Of a DNA stretch of 64,000 nt, positions 41,735-50,055 are shown piece by piece. A program made the position numbers and the translations under genes. Source of the DNA: Egibacter rhizosphaerae (GTDB lineage: Bacteria > Actinomycetota > Nitriliruptoria > Euzebyales > Egibacteraceae); contig NZ_CP036402.1 of NCBI RefSeq assembly GCF_004322855.1, positions 3,410,001 through 3,474,000 on the forward strand, written 5' to 3'. Under the pieces are notes generated by a model. It did not search any database, had not been told where the DNA came from, and worked only from the letters and a program-made list of their open reading frames with translations. The stretch's first letter is position 1, and each line of letters starts with the position of its first letter.

Positions 41735-42461
41735 GTGACTTCCCCAGGTACGCGGCGATCACGTCCTCGTCCTCCAGGCATTCACGGGGCGCCCCCCGGG
41801 CGATGACCTTGCCGAAGTTGAGCACGGTGAGGTGATCGCAGAGGTCGAGGATCACCCGCATGATGTGCTCGACCACGATGATGCTGATACCGACCTCCTT
41901 GATGCGCTTCACCAGCGCGATCCCCTCGGCCAGCTCCTGCTGGTTCAGGCCGGTGAGGACCTCATCGAGGAACAGCACCCGCGGACGGGTCGCCAGGGCG
42001 CGGGTCAGCTCCAGCAGCTTGCGCTGGTGCAAGGTGAGCGCGTCCGGTGCCTCGTGCGCCAGGTCCTGCATCCCGGCGAAGGCGACCCACCGGGCGGCCT
42101 CCTCGCGGACGTCCGTGGGGCGCTGCTTGGCGTTGCCGAAGTAGGAGGCGGCCTGCACGTTCTCGATCACCGAGAGGGTCGCGAACGGGCGGGGTATCTG
42201 GTACGTGCGGGCCACGCCCAGCTCGCTGACGCGATGCGCGGGCAGCCGTTCGACCCTCGTCCCGTCCACCGTGACGCTGCCCGAGTCGAGCGACAGGAAG
42301 CCCGTGAGGACGTTGATCAGGGTCGACTTCCCGGACCCGTTCGGCCCCACGAGGCCGCGGATCTCGCCCTCGTAGAGATCGAGGTCAACCCCGTCCACCG
42401 CGGTCAGGCCCCCGAACGTCTTGGTGACGTCCCGGCAGCTAAGTATGGGTGACGCGGTCAT
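41727..42461 (-). CDS. LIV-type ABC transporter ATPase, LivG-like (system 2)
   Basis: This 244-residue ATPase has Walker A 'GPNGSGKST', 'GVARTYQIPRPF' after the first domain, 'LTLHQRKLLELTRALATRPR' (in part) as an unusual signature region lacking LSGGQ, and Walker B 'VLFLDEVLTGL' with Val in place of Pro after D-E. The altered signature and D-E-V instead of D-E-P differ from system 1. ATG 42461 overlaps the LivM-like gene by 23 bp. It should still form the heterodimer with LivF. Confidence 0.9.
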   Translation of the reverse strand: MTASPILSCRDVTKTFGGLTAVDGVDLDLYEGEIRGLVGPNGSGKSTLINVLTGFLSLDSGSVTVDGTRVERLPAHRVSELGVARTYQIPRPFATLSVIENVQAASYFGNAKQRPTDVREEAARWVAFAGMQDLAHEAPDALTLHQRKLLELTRALATRPRVLFLDEVLTGLNQQELAEGIALVKRIKEVGISIIVVEHIMRVILDLCDHLTVLNFGKVIARGAPRECLEDEDVIAAYLGKSHA

Positions 42462-43638
42462 CGTCCTCCCCTTCCACCGCCTCTTCCTCCGGTCCGCTGT
42501 CGTCCGAGCGCTCGGACGGCGTGCGGACGCCGGGGATCAGCTCGTAGACGCGCTCGGGCAGGAACAGCGTTGCCAGCGCGACCATCATGGCGACGGCGGC
42601 GTCGGTGATGATCGAGCTGTCGAGCACGACGATCTGCACCGCCAGGACGACCGCACCGGCCCCGAGCGCGAGCCACGGGCGCTCCCGCAACCGCACGATG
42701 ATCCCGCCCTTGAGGAAGACCGTCGCGAGGATCAGCACGACCGCGAGCAGCATCTGCGCGACCTCGGCGAGCCCCGCTCCCACGAGCCGGTCGTTGACCG
42801 TGTAGATGAGCACGGCACCGACCACGGGTCCCAGCCAGTGCCGACGGCCGCCGACGACGCTCATGACGATCACGAACAGGGGGATGCGGATCCCGAACGC
42901 GCTCGCCGGGCTCACGAAGTTGATCTGCACCGCGTGCAGCGCGCCGGAGATCCCCGCGATCGCCCCGTTCAGGGAGAAGATCAGGAGCTTGTAGCGGAGT
43001 GCCGGCACGCCGAGCCCGCTGGCGACCCGCTCGTCGTCCCGGATCGCGAACAACCCGAAACCGAACCTGGAGTGCTGGATCGAGAAGGCCAGGAACACCG
43101 CCCCCAGCATCAGCACGAGGGCCACGTAGTAGAGCATCTGGTTGGTGTCGCCGAGGAACTCGGGGTAGTCCACGCTGCCGAGCGTGATGCCGCGGCCCCC
43201 GTCGATGGCCCCCCAGTTGTTGGCGAGCGCCCCCAGCCCCAGGGCGATGGCGAGCGAGAAGAGGGCGAAGATCTCACCGGTGAGCCGGCGCAGCCGGAAC
43301 ACGAGCACGCCGCTGGCCAGCGCGATGAGCGCGCCGACGATGGCGCCGACCGGCAGCGACGGCAGGAGGGTGAAGTCGTGCCGGGTCACGAGGATCGCGG
43401 TGCAATAGACCCCGGCACCGTAGAACGCCCCCTGCCCGAAGCTAAAGTAGCCGGAGTACCCGCTGAAGATGTTCCAGCTCGTCGCCTGGGTGATCCAGAA
43501 GAACACCGAGTAGAGGAAGATGATGTGGTACAGCGGTGTGCCGAGGCTGTCCTGGATCGTGGGGACGGCGAACAGGACCGCGGCCACCGCCACCCACGCG
43601 AGGATCGTCCGTGGCCGGAACGGCGAGGTACCCGTCAT
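42439..43638 (-). CDS. LIV-type ABC transporter permease, LivM-like (system 2)
   Basis: This 399-residue permease is longer than usual for LivM. Its core has 'TSWNIFSGYSGYFSFGQGAF' (in part) and the coupling loop 'FAIRDDERVASGLGVPALRY' (in part). After the normal end there are about 80 further residues: one or two extra hydrophobic segments and an acidic tail ('SGPEEEAVEGEDDD'). ATG 43638 overlaps the LivH-like stop by 4 bp. The extra tail overlaps the ATPase gene. Confidence 0.9.
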   Translation of the reverse strand: MTGTSPFRPRTILAWVAVAAVLFAVPTIQDSLGTPLYHIIFLYSVFFWITQATSWNIFSGYSGYFSFGQGAFYGAGVYCTAILVTRHDFTLLPSLPVGAIVGALIALASGVLVFRLRRLTGEIFALFSLAIALGLGALANNWGAIDGGRGITLGSVDYPEFLGDTNQMLYYVALVLMLGAVFLAFSIQHSRFGFGLFAIRDDERVASGLGVPALRYKLLIFSLNGAIAGISGALHAVQINFVSPASAFGIRIPLFVIVMSVVGGRRHWLGPVVGAVLIYTVNDRLVGAGLAEVAQMLLAVVLILATVFLKGGIIVRLRERPWLALGAGAVVLAVQIVVLDSSIITDAAVAMMVALATLFLPERVYELIPGVRTPSERSDDSGPEEEAVEGEDDDRVTHT

Positions 43639-44519
43639 TCGTGCGCCCTTTCGACCACGGGCTTGAACAGGCCCTCGGGCTTGAAGATCAGCGCGATGAT
43701 GAGGACCACCAGGGCGGTGAGCCGCGCCATGGCCGGGTCGGCGAACTGGCGGGTCAGCGACTCCACGAGCCCGATGATCAGCGCGGCGCCGGCGATGCCC
43801 ACCGGATTGGCGAGACCGCCGAGCAGGACGACCGCGAAGATGACCGCCACCCACAGCTCGGCCGCGGACGGCGTCAGTACGAACAGCAGGGCGATGAGCG
43901 TGCCCGTCGCCCCGACCGTGCCACCGGCGATCGCTGCCACCAGCATCGACAGGCTCCGGTAGTTGACCCCGAACAGGCCCGCCATCTCCGGATCCTGGAC
44001 GAACGCGCGGATCCCCTTGCCCGCGTAGGTCCGGTTGAGCAGCCAATAGACCCCGCCACACGCGACCGTGGCGGCGAGGACGGCGAACAGGCCGATCGCC
44101 GGCATCACGAGCGGTCCCGCCCGGAACGCCATGGTGAAGTACGGGTTCGCCTCGAGCGGGATCCGGACGAGGTCCGCGGTCCAGATCATCGTCATGGCGG
44201 CTTCGATGATCAGGAAGAAGCCGAACGTGACGATCAGGGTCCCGAACACGTCGATCTTGGTGACCGTGACGAACACCTGCAGGGCCATGCCGAGCAGCAC
44301 GCCCAGCGGGATGGTCACCACCAACGACACGAGGGGGTCCCAGCCGATGGTGCGGGTCAGCTCGAACGTCACGTAGGCGGCCAGGAACGCGTTCGCGAAG
44401 TGCCCGAAGTTTATCGTGTGCAAGAGGCCCCATCCCAGGCTGAGGCCGAGGCCGAATATGGCGTAGAGCCCGGCCAGGAGAATGCCGGTGACGAGCGTCT
44501 GGGTGAGGATCGTCAGCAC
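43635..44519 (-). CDS. LIV-type ABC transporter permease, LivH-like (system 2)
   Basis: This 294-residue permease has about eight helices, the family start 'VTGILLAGLYAIFGLGLSL' and the coupling loop 'RAFVQDPEMAGLFGVNYRSL'. GTG 44519 is chosen with GAGGAG nine bases upstream. A 94-bp gap separates it from the binding-protein gene, often a site of partial termination or mRNA processing in LIV operons. The stop overlaps the LivM-like start. Confidence 0.92.
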   Translation of the reverse strand: MLTILTQTLVTGILLAGLYAIFGLGLSLGWGLLHTINFGHFANAFLAAYVTFELTRTIGWDPLVSLVVTIPLGVLLGMALQVFVTVTKIDVFGTLIVTFGFFLIIEAAMTMIWTADLVRIPLEANPYFTMAFRAGPLVMPAIGLFAVLAATVACGGVYWLLNRTYAGKGIRAFVQDPEMAGLFGVNYRSLSMLVAAIAGGTVGATGTLIALLFVLTPSAAELWVAVIFAVVLLGGLANPVGIAGAALIIGLVESLTRQFADPAMARLTALVVLIIALIFKPEGLFKPVVERAHE

Positions 44520-44613
44520 GTTGGCCGCTCCTCTCCTTCTCGAGGTCCCCCGGCCGGCACGACGACCGGGGGACCCTTCGTGGATCGCAGCGTCCCGGCG
44601 CTGCGCCGAGACA

Positions 44614-45957
44614 TCAGCGGAGCGGCCCCTCGAGGTCGGCGCCCTCCTCGGCCATGTCGTCGGGCCAGACGACGTTCCAGGTGCCGTCCTGGATCTGCTT
44701 GATCGTCTGGATGTCGTCGCCGTAGTTCTGGCGGTCCTCGTCGAAGGTGAGGGTGCCCTGGACGGTCTCGACCTCGTTGTTGCGGATCCACTCGCCGATC
44801 TCGTCGTGGTCGAGGCACTCGCAGCCCTCGACACCCGCGGTGAGGATCTGCCATGCCGCCCATGACGCACCGGCCTGGGTCTCGGGCGCCGTGTACCCGA
44901 GCCCCTCCTCCTCGGCCGCCTCGGTGAAGCGCTCGACGAGCACGTCGCCGCCCTCGTTATCGAGGTAGGCCTCGGCGTCCTCGAAGATCGTCACGCTCGT
45001 GGCGCCGTCACCGAGTTCCCCGGCGTCGACCATCGGGCCCGGGGACGGCCACTGGTAGAAGTGGTTGCGCGGCTGGTAGTCGATCTGCTCCATGGCCGCC
45101 AGCAGATTGGGGCCGTCCTCGCCGAGCGCGCCCACGTAGAGGAGGTCGGGGTCCGCCTCCTCGATGCGCGAGGCGATCGGCATGAAGTCCGTGGTGCCGA
45201 TGTCGAAGCTGACGTCGAGCACGACCTCGAGCCCCATCTCCTCGGCGACCTGGGCGGCCCCGCCGCCGGGCTCGATCACGGAGCCCTCGGGAATCTCGTC
45301 CTCGTCGACGCCGTAGGCGAGGAAGTCGGTACCCGGGAAGCGGTTCACGACGAAGCCGACGGTCTCGGGGGGATCATCGGTCGTCTCGTACGCCTCGAAC
45401 ACCTTCTCGGGGGTCGTGTAGTGGGTGTCGAGCCCGACGAACCAGGTGGGGAAGTGCTTGTCGTAGGTGTAGGCGTACGTGAGGCTCGCGGTGTGGTGCG
45501 GGAACACGTACCCGTGCCGCTCGGCGACCGCCATCGCGGCGGTGATGTTCGCGGTGCCGTAGGGCCCCATGACGAGATCGACGGTGTCCTCGGTGATGAG
45601 GCGCTCGTAGGCCGAGGCCGACTGCTCGGGCTCCGACTCGTCGTCGATGACGGACCACTCGACCGGCCGCCCCAGCAGGCCCCCCTGCTCCTCGTTGAGC
45701 CACTCGACGTACTCATCGGCCACGAGTTCGTGGATCACCGCCGTCGGCGCCAAGCCGCCCGTGAGCGCGAGCGACCCCCCGATCTCGATCGGATCGCCCT
45801 CGGGCTCGTCCGCATCACCCTCGGCCTCGTCCGCATCGGCCTCGGCGGCGTCCTCGCCGTCGTCCTCGCCGTTGTCCTCCCCGCACGCCGCCGCCACGAG
45901 GGCGAGCAGTGCCACGAGCACGAGGCAGCGTCTGAACCAGCCTGTGGTTGCCGTCAT
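44614..45957 (-). CDS. LIV-type ABC transporter solute-binding lipoprotein (system 2)
   Basis: This 447-residue binding protein has a signal peptide 'RRCLVLVALLALVAAAC' with lipobox A-A-A-C, then a 35-residue acidic linker (E-D-N-G-E-D-D-G...), then the binding fold from 'PIEIGGSLALTGGLAPTAVI' (in part). It is a paralogue of the system 1 protein: both share 'IGGSLALTGG'/'IGGSLGLTGG', 'EEQGGLLGRPVEW'/'NEEGGLLGRPVEL' and 'VIDDESEP'/'IYDDESTP'. ATG 45957 follows GGGAGG by seven bases. It leads the operon from a promoter that carries a LacI operator in its spacer and a second just upstream. Confidence 0.93.
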   Translation of the reverse strand: MTATTGWFRRCLVLVALLALVAAACGEDNGEDDGEDAAEADADEAEGDADEPEGDPIEIGGSLALTGGLAPTAVIHELVADEYVEWLNEEQGGLLGRPVEWSVIDDESEPEQSASAYERLITEDTVDLVMGPYGTANITAAMAVAERHGYVFPHHTASLTYAYTYDKHFPTWFVGLDTHYTTPEKVFEAYETTDDPPETVGFVVNRFPGTDFLAYGVDEDEIPEGSVIEPGGGAAQVAEEMGLEVVLDVSFDIGTTDFMPIASRIEEADPDLLYVGALGEDGPNLLAAMEQIDYQPRNHFYQWPSPGPMVDAGELGDGATSVTIFEDAEAYLDNEGGDVLVERFTEAAEEEGLGYTAPETQAGASWAAWQILTAGVEGCECLDHDEIGEWIRNNEVETVQGTLTFDEDRQNYGDDIQTIKQIQDGTWNVVWPDDMAEEGADLEGPLR

Positions 45958-46086
45958 GTCCAACCCTCCCAGAGAGCGCCGCTTCTCGATCAACGCGCTT
46001 CGTCGCGGTGTCGCCTGTCTGCACCGGGACCGAGGTACTGACCGACCCACCGTTGTCGTTGATCCGCCTCGATCCTGAGGGCGCTG

Positions 46087-46115
46087 ATCGCAGCAAACGA
46101 TTGCGACGCTGTCAA
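46087..46115 (-). promoter_or_regulatory. Promoter of LIV system 2 with operator in the spacer
   Basis: On the minus strand a perfect -35 TTGACA (46115-46110) is followed by a 17-base spacer and TGCGAT (46092-46087) as a weak -10. The last 12 bases of the spacer are GCAATCGTTTGC (46104-46093), identical to the operator at 33066-33077. Bound repressor would occlude RNA polymerase. Confidence 0.68.
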
Positions 46116-46124
46116 TGGGTTGTT

Positions 46125-46136
46125 GCAATCGTTTTT
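46125..46136. promoter_or_regulatory. Second LacI half-operator upstream of LIV system 2 promoter
   Basis: GCAATCGTTTTT keeps the left half and centre of the island operator and lies 32 bp (about three turns) from the spacer operator, upstream of the -35. It may help repressor looping or cooperative binding. Confidence 0.5.
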
Positions 46137-46395
46137 CCGGCAGTGTTGCGCCAAGGAGGTTGGGCCGAGGGCCGGGGAGTGAGGGGCGTGGGCCGTCGGG
46201 CGATCGTGGGGCTCGTGCGCGGGCTCGTGGGCGTCGCGGACCGGGCGTGGGCCGTCGGCCGATCCGGGCTCGCCGGGTGGTGGGGGTGGCGGGGGCTACG
46301 CTGGAGACGGCACAGTCCGAGGTCCGAGCGCGACACGGTGCGCAGCGGCTCACCGGCCGCGCGAGGACCACGATGCCGACCGGAGCTCCGAGCCG
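46137..46395. other. Spacer upstream of the membrane/kinase-like gene
   Basis: The spacer between divergent genes is 438 bp (45958-46395). Its left half holds the LIV system 2 promoter and operators; the right half is GC-rich, G-runs dominate the plus strand, and no promoter or gene could be supported. Confidence 0.5.
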
Positions 46396-48363
46396 ATGTC
46401 CTTGCCCGCCGTGACCCTCGAGTTGTTCCACTGGCTCGGAGGCGTTGTCCGTCAGCTCATGCGGATCGACCGGCCCGCGACCGTGGGCACGATCGTGACG
46501 AGCGTCCTGTCGCACATCGCGGGCGTCATCGCCTTCATGCTGCCGCTCAAGGTCGTGCTCCTCGTCGGCAGCGACGGCATCCCCCGCTACTTCTTCTGGA
46601 TCAGCGAGGAGACGCGCACTCCGTGGATCAGCGTGCTCGCCATCGGCACGCTCGTGCTGTACGTCCTGTCGGTGAACCTGGAGTCGTTGTCCGAGCGCGC
46701 AGCGACCCGCGGGGTGGAGCGCCTGCGCACGAGCATCGGCCAGGTCCCGCTGTCGGACAACGAGGAGAACTGGGCCGGCGGCCACTACCGTTTGGTGACC
46801 GGGAGCGTCGCCAAGCTCGGGTTCGGGTGCGTCGCGCTGCTGGGCGGCCTTGTGCTGTTCCCGGCGCTGTTCGGCTTCGCCGCCGCGGTCATGATCCTCG
46901 AGTTCCTCGCCTGCGCGGTCCTGTTGCGCCGGGGCACCGACCTCGGATCGTTGGGTCGCGCCGGGGCCTACGTGGCGGGCGAGACCAAGGCCCTGGTCAA
47001 GAAGCTGCGGGCCGTCAACTTCATGCTCGTGTTCCTGTTCCTGGTCGGGGCGTTCCTGCTCGCCGACGACCTGAACATCCTGATCGGGATCGTGTCGATC
47101 ATCCTGAGTCGCCAGATGTTCAACGGGTTCGGCGAGTTCGCCGCCGGCGCCCTCGACCTCGCCCGCAATCGCGAAGAGATCAGCGCGCTCGTCTACCACA
47201 ACGCGCAGCTGCGCCCCCGCGACAACAGCCAGGGGCCCGAGCTGCGTCAGCACTTCGCCCGCTCCCGGCGGCTCGAGCGCGTGCACGCGCTCGCCGCGCA
47301 GGGCACCGCGCCGGGGCTGGCGGCCGTCGTCGACTCCCGGTTCACCGATAGCGGCAACCGCAACCACGCCACGTTCGACTTGTACGTCGATCCCGATGCC
47401 GCCGAGGGCGAGCCCGCGTTCCGCGAGTACGTCTACACCACCAAGGGCGCGAAGGGCCTCGGGTATCAGGACTACCTGCTCGCCCGGTTCGGGCCCGACG
47501 AGCTGCGGTGCCTGCCCCGGGTGGCCGAATACGTCGAACGTGGCTTCCAGGCGCGGATCGTCGAGTGGCGCGGCGCGGCCCCGTTCGAGCGGCGCTCTGC
47601 GCAGCAGCAGGCCCGGCGGGACCTGCTGCGCCACCTGTGGGCGCTCGAGGTTCCCCACAACTTCGTGCGCGCGTACTCGCGCGCGCGGCCGTTGCTGGCC
47701 GACCGGTTCGACGAGGAGGGCCTGGCCGCGCTCGACCTCGCCACCGACGAGCCGTGGGCGGAGGCGGCGTACAACGGGTTTCGTGACGCGCTGCCGGGCT
47801 TACGGGAGCAGGCGGCGAGCCTCCCACTCGCGCTCATCAACGCGAAGATCGGCAAGAACAACATCGTCCGCGACCACGAGGGCGAGCCGCGGTTGATCGA
47901 CTGGCGCTCGTGGACTCTGGAGCCGGTCGGTGCCGGCTTCGATCTCGACGCTGACGGCCTGGCGTGGCTGTCGCGGTCCGCGGTGCGGTTGCAGCGGGTC
48001 GATCGGATCCCGGCCGAGGGAGCCCTGGGCGCGCTCGTGGCTGCCAGCACGCTGTACCAGGTCGAGACGCTGGCCCAGGCCGGCGAGCCCAAGCGGGCGC
48101 TGCGCGTGGTCGAGCAGGCCCTGCCCCTCTTCGGTCTGCGGGACGAGGACTTCCCGACCGAGGTCGAGCAGCGCGTCGACGACGGGGCCGCGGCCGGGTC
48201 CGAGGCCGACGCTGACGCCGAGGCCGACGCCGACGCCGAGGTCTGGGCCGACGCCGACGGTGGCGACGAGGCCGACGCTGACGCCGAGGACCGCGCCGCC
48301 CTCGAGGACCGTGAGCGCGTCGCGGAGGACGAGGCCCAGGGGGTCGGCCGGCCCACGATCTAG
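46396..48363 (+). CDS. ABC-exporter-like membrane domain fused to a degenerate kinase-like domain
   Basis: I do not recognise this 655-residue protein as any named family. Residues about 1-275 form five to six helices resembling a type-I ABC exporter membrane domain without its ATPase ('IDRPATVGTIVTSVLSHIAG' in part at the start; the closing helix 'QMFNGFGEFAAGALDLARNR' in part). Residues about 320-560 resemble aminoglycoside-phosphotransferase/kinase folds: 'ALINAKIGKNNIV...GEPRLIDWRSW' mirrors H-G-D-x-H-P-x-N...I-D-W. The catalytic H-G-D is N-A-K, while the later metal-type Asp of 'LIDW' is kept, so it may be a pseudokinase. The last 60 residues are an Asp/Ala/Glu repeat. The P-loop gene follows 53 bp downstream, so the pair is likely functional together. 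Confidence 0.72.
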   Translation: MSLPAVTLELFHWLGGVVRQLMRIDRPATVGTIVTSVLSHIAGVIAFMLPLKVVLLVGSDGIPRYFFWISEETRTPWISVLAIGTLVLYVLSVNLESLSERAATRGVERLRTSIGQVPLSDNEENWAGGHYRLVTGSVAKLGFGCVALLGGLVLFPALFGFAAAVMILEFLACAVLLRRGTDLGSLGRAGAYVAGETKALVKKLRAVNFMLVFLFLVGAFLLADDLNILIGIVSIILSRQMFNGFGEFAAGALDLARNREEISALVYHNAQLRPRDNSQGPELRQHFARSRRLERVHALAAQGTAPGLAAVVDSRFTDSGNRNHATFDLYVDPDAAEGEPAFREYVYTTKGAKGLGYQDYLLARFGPDELRCLPRVAEYVERGFQARIVEWRGAAPFERRSAQQQARRDLLRHLWALEVPHNFVRAYSRARPLLADRFDEEGLAALDLATDEPWAEAAYNGFRDALPGLREQAASLPLALINAKIGKNNIVRDHEGEPRLIDWRSWTLEPVGAGFDLDADGLAWLSRSAVRLQRVDRIPAEGALGALVAASTLYQVETLAQAGEPKRALRVVEQALPLFGLRDEDFPTEVEQRVDDGAAAGSEADADAEADADAEVWADADGGDEADADAEDRAALEDRERVAEDEAQGVGRPTI

Positions 48364-48416
48364 TCGCGCTGCCGGGTCCGCGAGGGCTGGACGGCGCGGT
48401 CCGAGTCGAAGGGGTG

Positions 48417-49175
48417 ATGTCGCTGCCGCTGCCACGTTACGTCGAGGTGCTCGGGGCACCCGGGGTGGGCAAGACCACGATCCTGCATGCTTGCGCCGGG
48501 GCTCGGCGGCCCGACGGCCCTTGGGCCCTCGACCCCGAGTACGCGAGCGGGGGTCCGTGGGACGGTGTCCGGGGCCTCAAGCCGCGTGGACGGTTCGTCC
48601 GTGACCATCCCGAGTTCGCCGCGTTCCTGTTCCGGGCACTCGGGCGCGCCGCGCTCGACCGTGACGAGCCGGCGGCAGCGCGGATGTTCGAGCGCACCCA
48701 GGCGTTGAACCACGTCTTCGCCAAGTTCGAGCACGCGGCCGAACGGCTACGCCCCGACCAGGTGCTCATCGTCGACGAGGCCTTCGTGAAGGCCGGCGCC
48801 CCGCCGCTGCTGAACCATCGCCACAGCGGCGAGACCCTGCGGGAGACGTTGCAGCGCCCGGAGATGGGCGCGGCCTACGTGCACGTGGACGCCGAGGCCG
48901 ACCTGATCCAGCCGCGGATCGTCGAGCGGAGCAAGCGGGCCCGCTCGCACCGCGGGCTGTCCGAGCAGCAGGTCGTGGAACGAACCCGGCGTAGCCTCGA
49001 CTCGTGGCGGCGTGCCGTCGAGCGGATCCGGCGCGCGGAGGTGCCGACGCTCGTGCTCGACGCCGCCGAGCCCGCCGAGGCCAACGCCGAGGCCCTGCGG
49101 CGCTTCGTCGAGGGGTTCGCCCCCTCGCAGGACGACACGGCGGACGCGGGATCGGGCACCGCTCCGGAGGGCTGA
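48417..49175 (+). CDS. P-loop small-molecule kinase-like ATPase
   Basis: This 252-residue P-loop protein has Walker A 'LGAPGVGKTTILHACAG' (in part), a probable Walker B 'QVLIVDEAFVKAG', an Arg-rich lid 'IVERSKRARSHRGLSEQQ' (in part) and a final strand-helix 'LVLDAAEPAEANAEALRRF', a layout like thymidylate or deoxynucleoside kinases. Substrate is unknown. ATG 48417 is used; GTG 48414 is an alternative. It follows the membrane/kinase-like gene and precedes (on the same strand) cysDN, with only a minus-strand nuclease gene between. The C-terminal 15 residues are acidic and low-complexity. Confidence 0.78.
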   Translation: MSLPLPRYVEVLGAPGVGKTTILHACAGARRPDGPWALDPEYASGGPWDGVRGLKPRGRFVRDHPEFAAFLFRALGRAALDRDEPAAARMFERTQALNHVFAKFEHAAERLRPDQVLIVDEAFVKAGAPPLLNHRHSGETLRETLQRPEMGAAYVHVDAEADLIQPRIVERSKRARSHRGLSEQQVVERTRRSLDSWRRAVERIRRAEVPTLVLDAAEPAEANAEALRRFVEGFAPSQDDTADAGSGTAPEG

Positions 49176-49264
49176 GCGGGCAACGCCCGGGAGAGCGAGC
49201 GGGCACCGCGCTCCGGGAGCGTGCGCGCCCCCACTGCGCGGGGTGTGCGAGGGGCCCGAGGTCG

Positions 49265-50055
49265 TCACTCCGACAGCTCCGCATGGGCGGCGGCGAGGAA
49301 CCGGTAGGTCCACTCCTCGGCCATCTTGCGCGAGTCGGCGAAGACGATCGGCACGGTCGGATACCGGACCTGCAGGCGCGCCAGGAGGTCGAGCACGAAG
49401 CCCGGTTGGGTGTGCTCGACCTGCTGCAGCTGCGGGTAACGGCCTCCACGACCACCGCGGCGCGGTCGAGTTCGGCAAGCTGGAACGCGAGCGAGCCGTC
49501 GACGAGCCCGCCCACGAGGTCGTCGACCGACTTGCGTTCGACGGCGGCACACGGGGCCTCGTCGACGTCGAGGACCGCGTAGTCGCCCGCCCGCAGGGTC
49601 GCGTCGCGCACGCTCGCCTTCTGGGTCGCGAACCGGTAGCCGTAGCGCTCCCGACGGTCGCGGGCGATCACCAACTCGTCGATCCCCTGCGCGCGACGGC
49701 TCGGTACGCGCTGCCCCGGTCGTGCCGCGCGAGCCGCCTTCGCCGTCTGCCAGAAGACCGCCGGACGACCGTCCTTGAGCCGGGTGAACACGAACTGGCT
49801 GCGGCTCTCCCGTCCGCGCTCCAGGATGAGGTCGACCGCGACGCCGCGACGGCGGATCGAGCGGACCGGCTGCGTGTCGACCGTCTCCACCTCCTCGGGC
49901 CACTCGTCGACCTCCAAGCAGAACACGCGGCCCGTCCGCGGCCACACGTCCTTCGCCTTGAGGGTCACGCCCCCCTCGAGCGGCAGCCACAACAGGTACG
50001 GCAGCTTGCTGCCCGGCTCGGGGTTGTGCGCGACGACGAACCGGTCCTCGTCCAT
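49265..50055 (-). pseudogene. ERCC4-type nuclease domain protein, frameshifted
   Basis: This 263-codon gene encodes an ERCC4 (XPF-like) nuclease domain in its second half, with the hallmark 'AVERKSVDDLVGGLVDGSLA' (in part; the E-R-K-x3-D motif) followed by 'QLAELDRAAVVVEA'. At about 49439-49445 the frame breaks: the upstream frame continues as unconserved Ser/Arg-rich sequence, while the conserved continuation 'RYPQLQQVEHTQPGFVLDLL' (in part) to the stop at 49265 lies in another frame. One missing base would join 'VVVEA' to 'RYPQLQ'. It could be a true pseudogene or a sequencing error; no slippery heptamer is present. The N-terminal 120 residues ('VVAHNPEPGSKLPYLLWLPL' in part) are conserved-looking but unnamed. 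Confidence 0.78.

Noticed and set aside
44614-47658. A 1014-codon minus-strand frame extending the LIV system 2 binding protein
   Set aside because: The signal peptide and ribosome-binding site place the start at 45957; the extension crosses the promoter and the gene on the other strand.
49435-49450. Programmed ribosomal frameshifting in the ERCC4-type gene
   Set aside because: No slippery heptamer or downstream structure of the usual kind is seen; a missing base explains it more simply.
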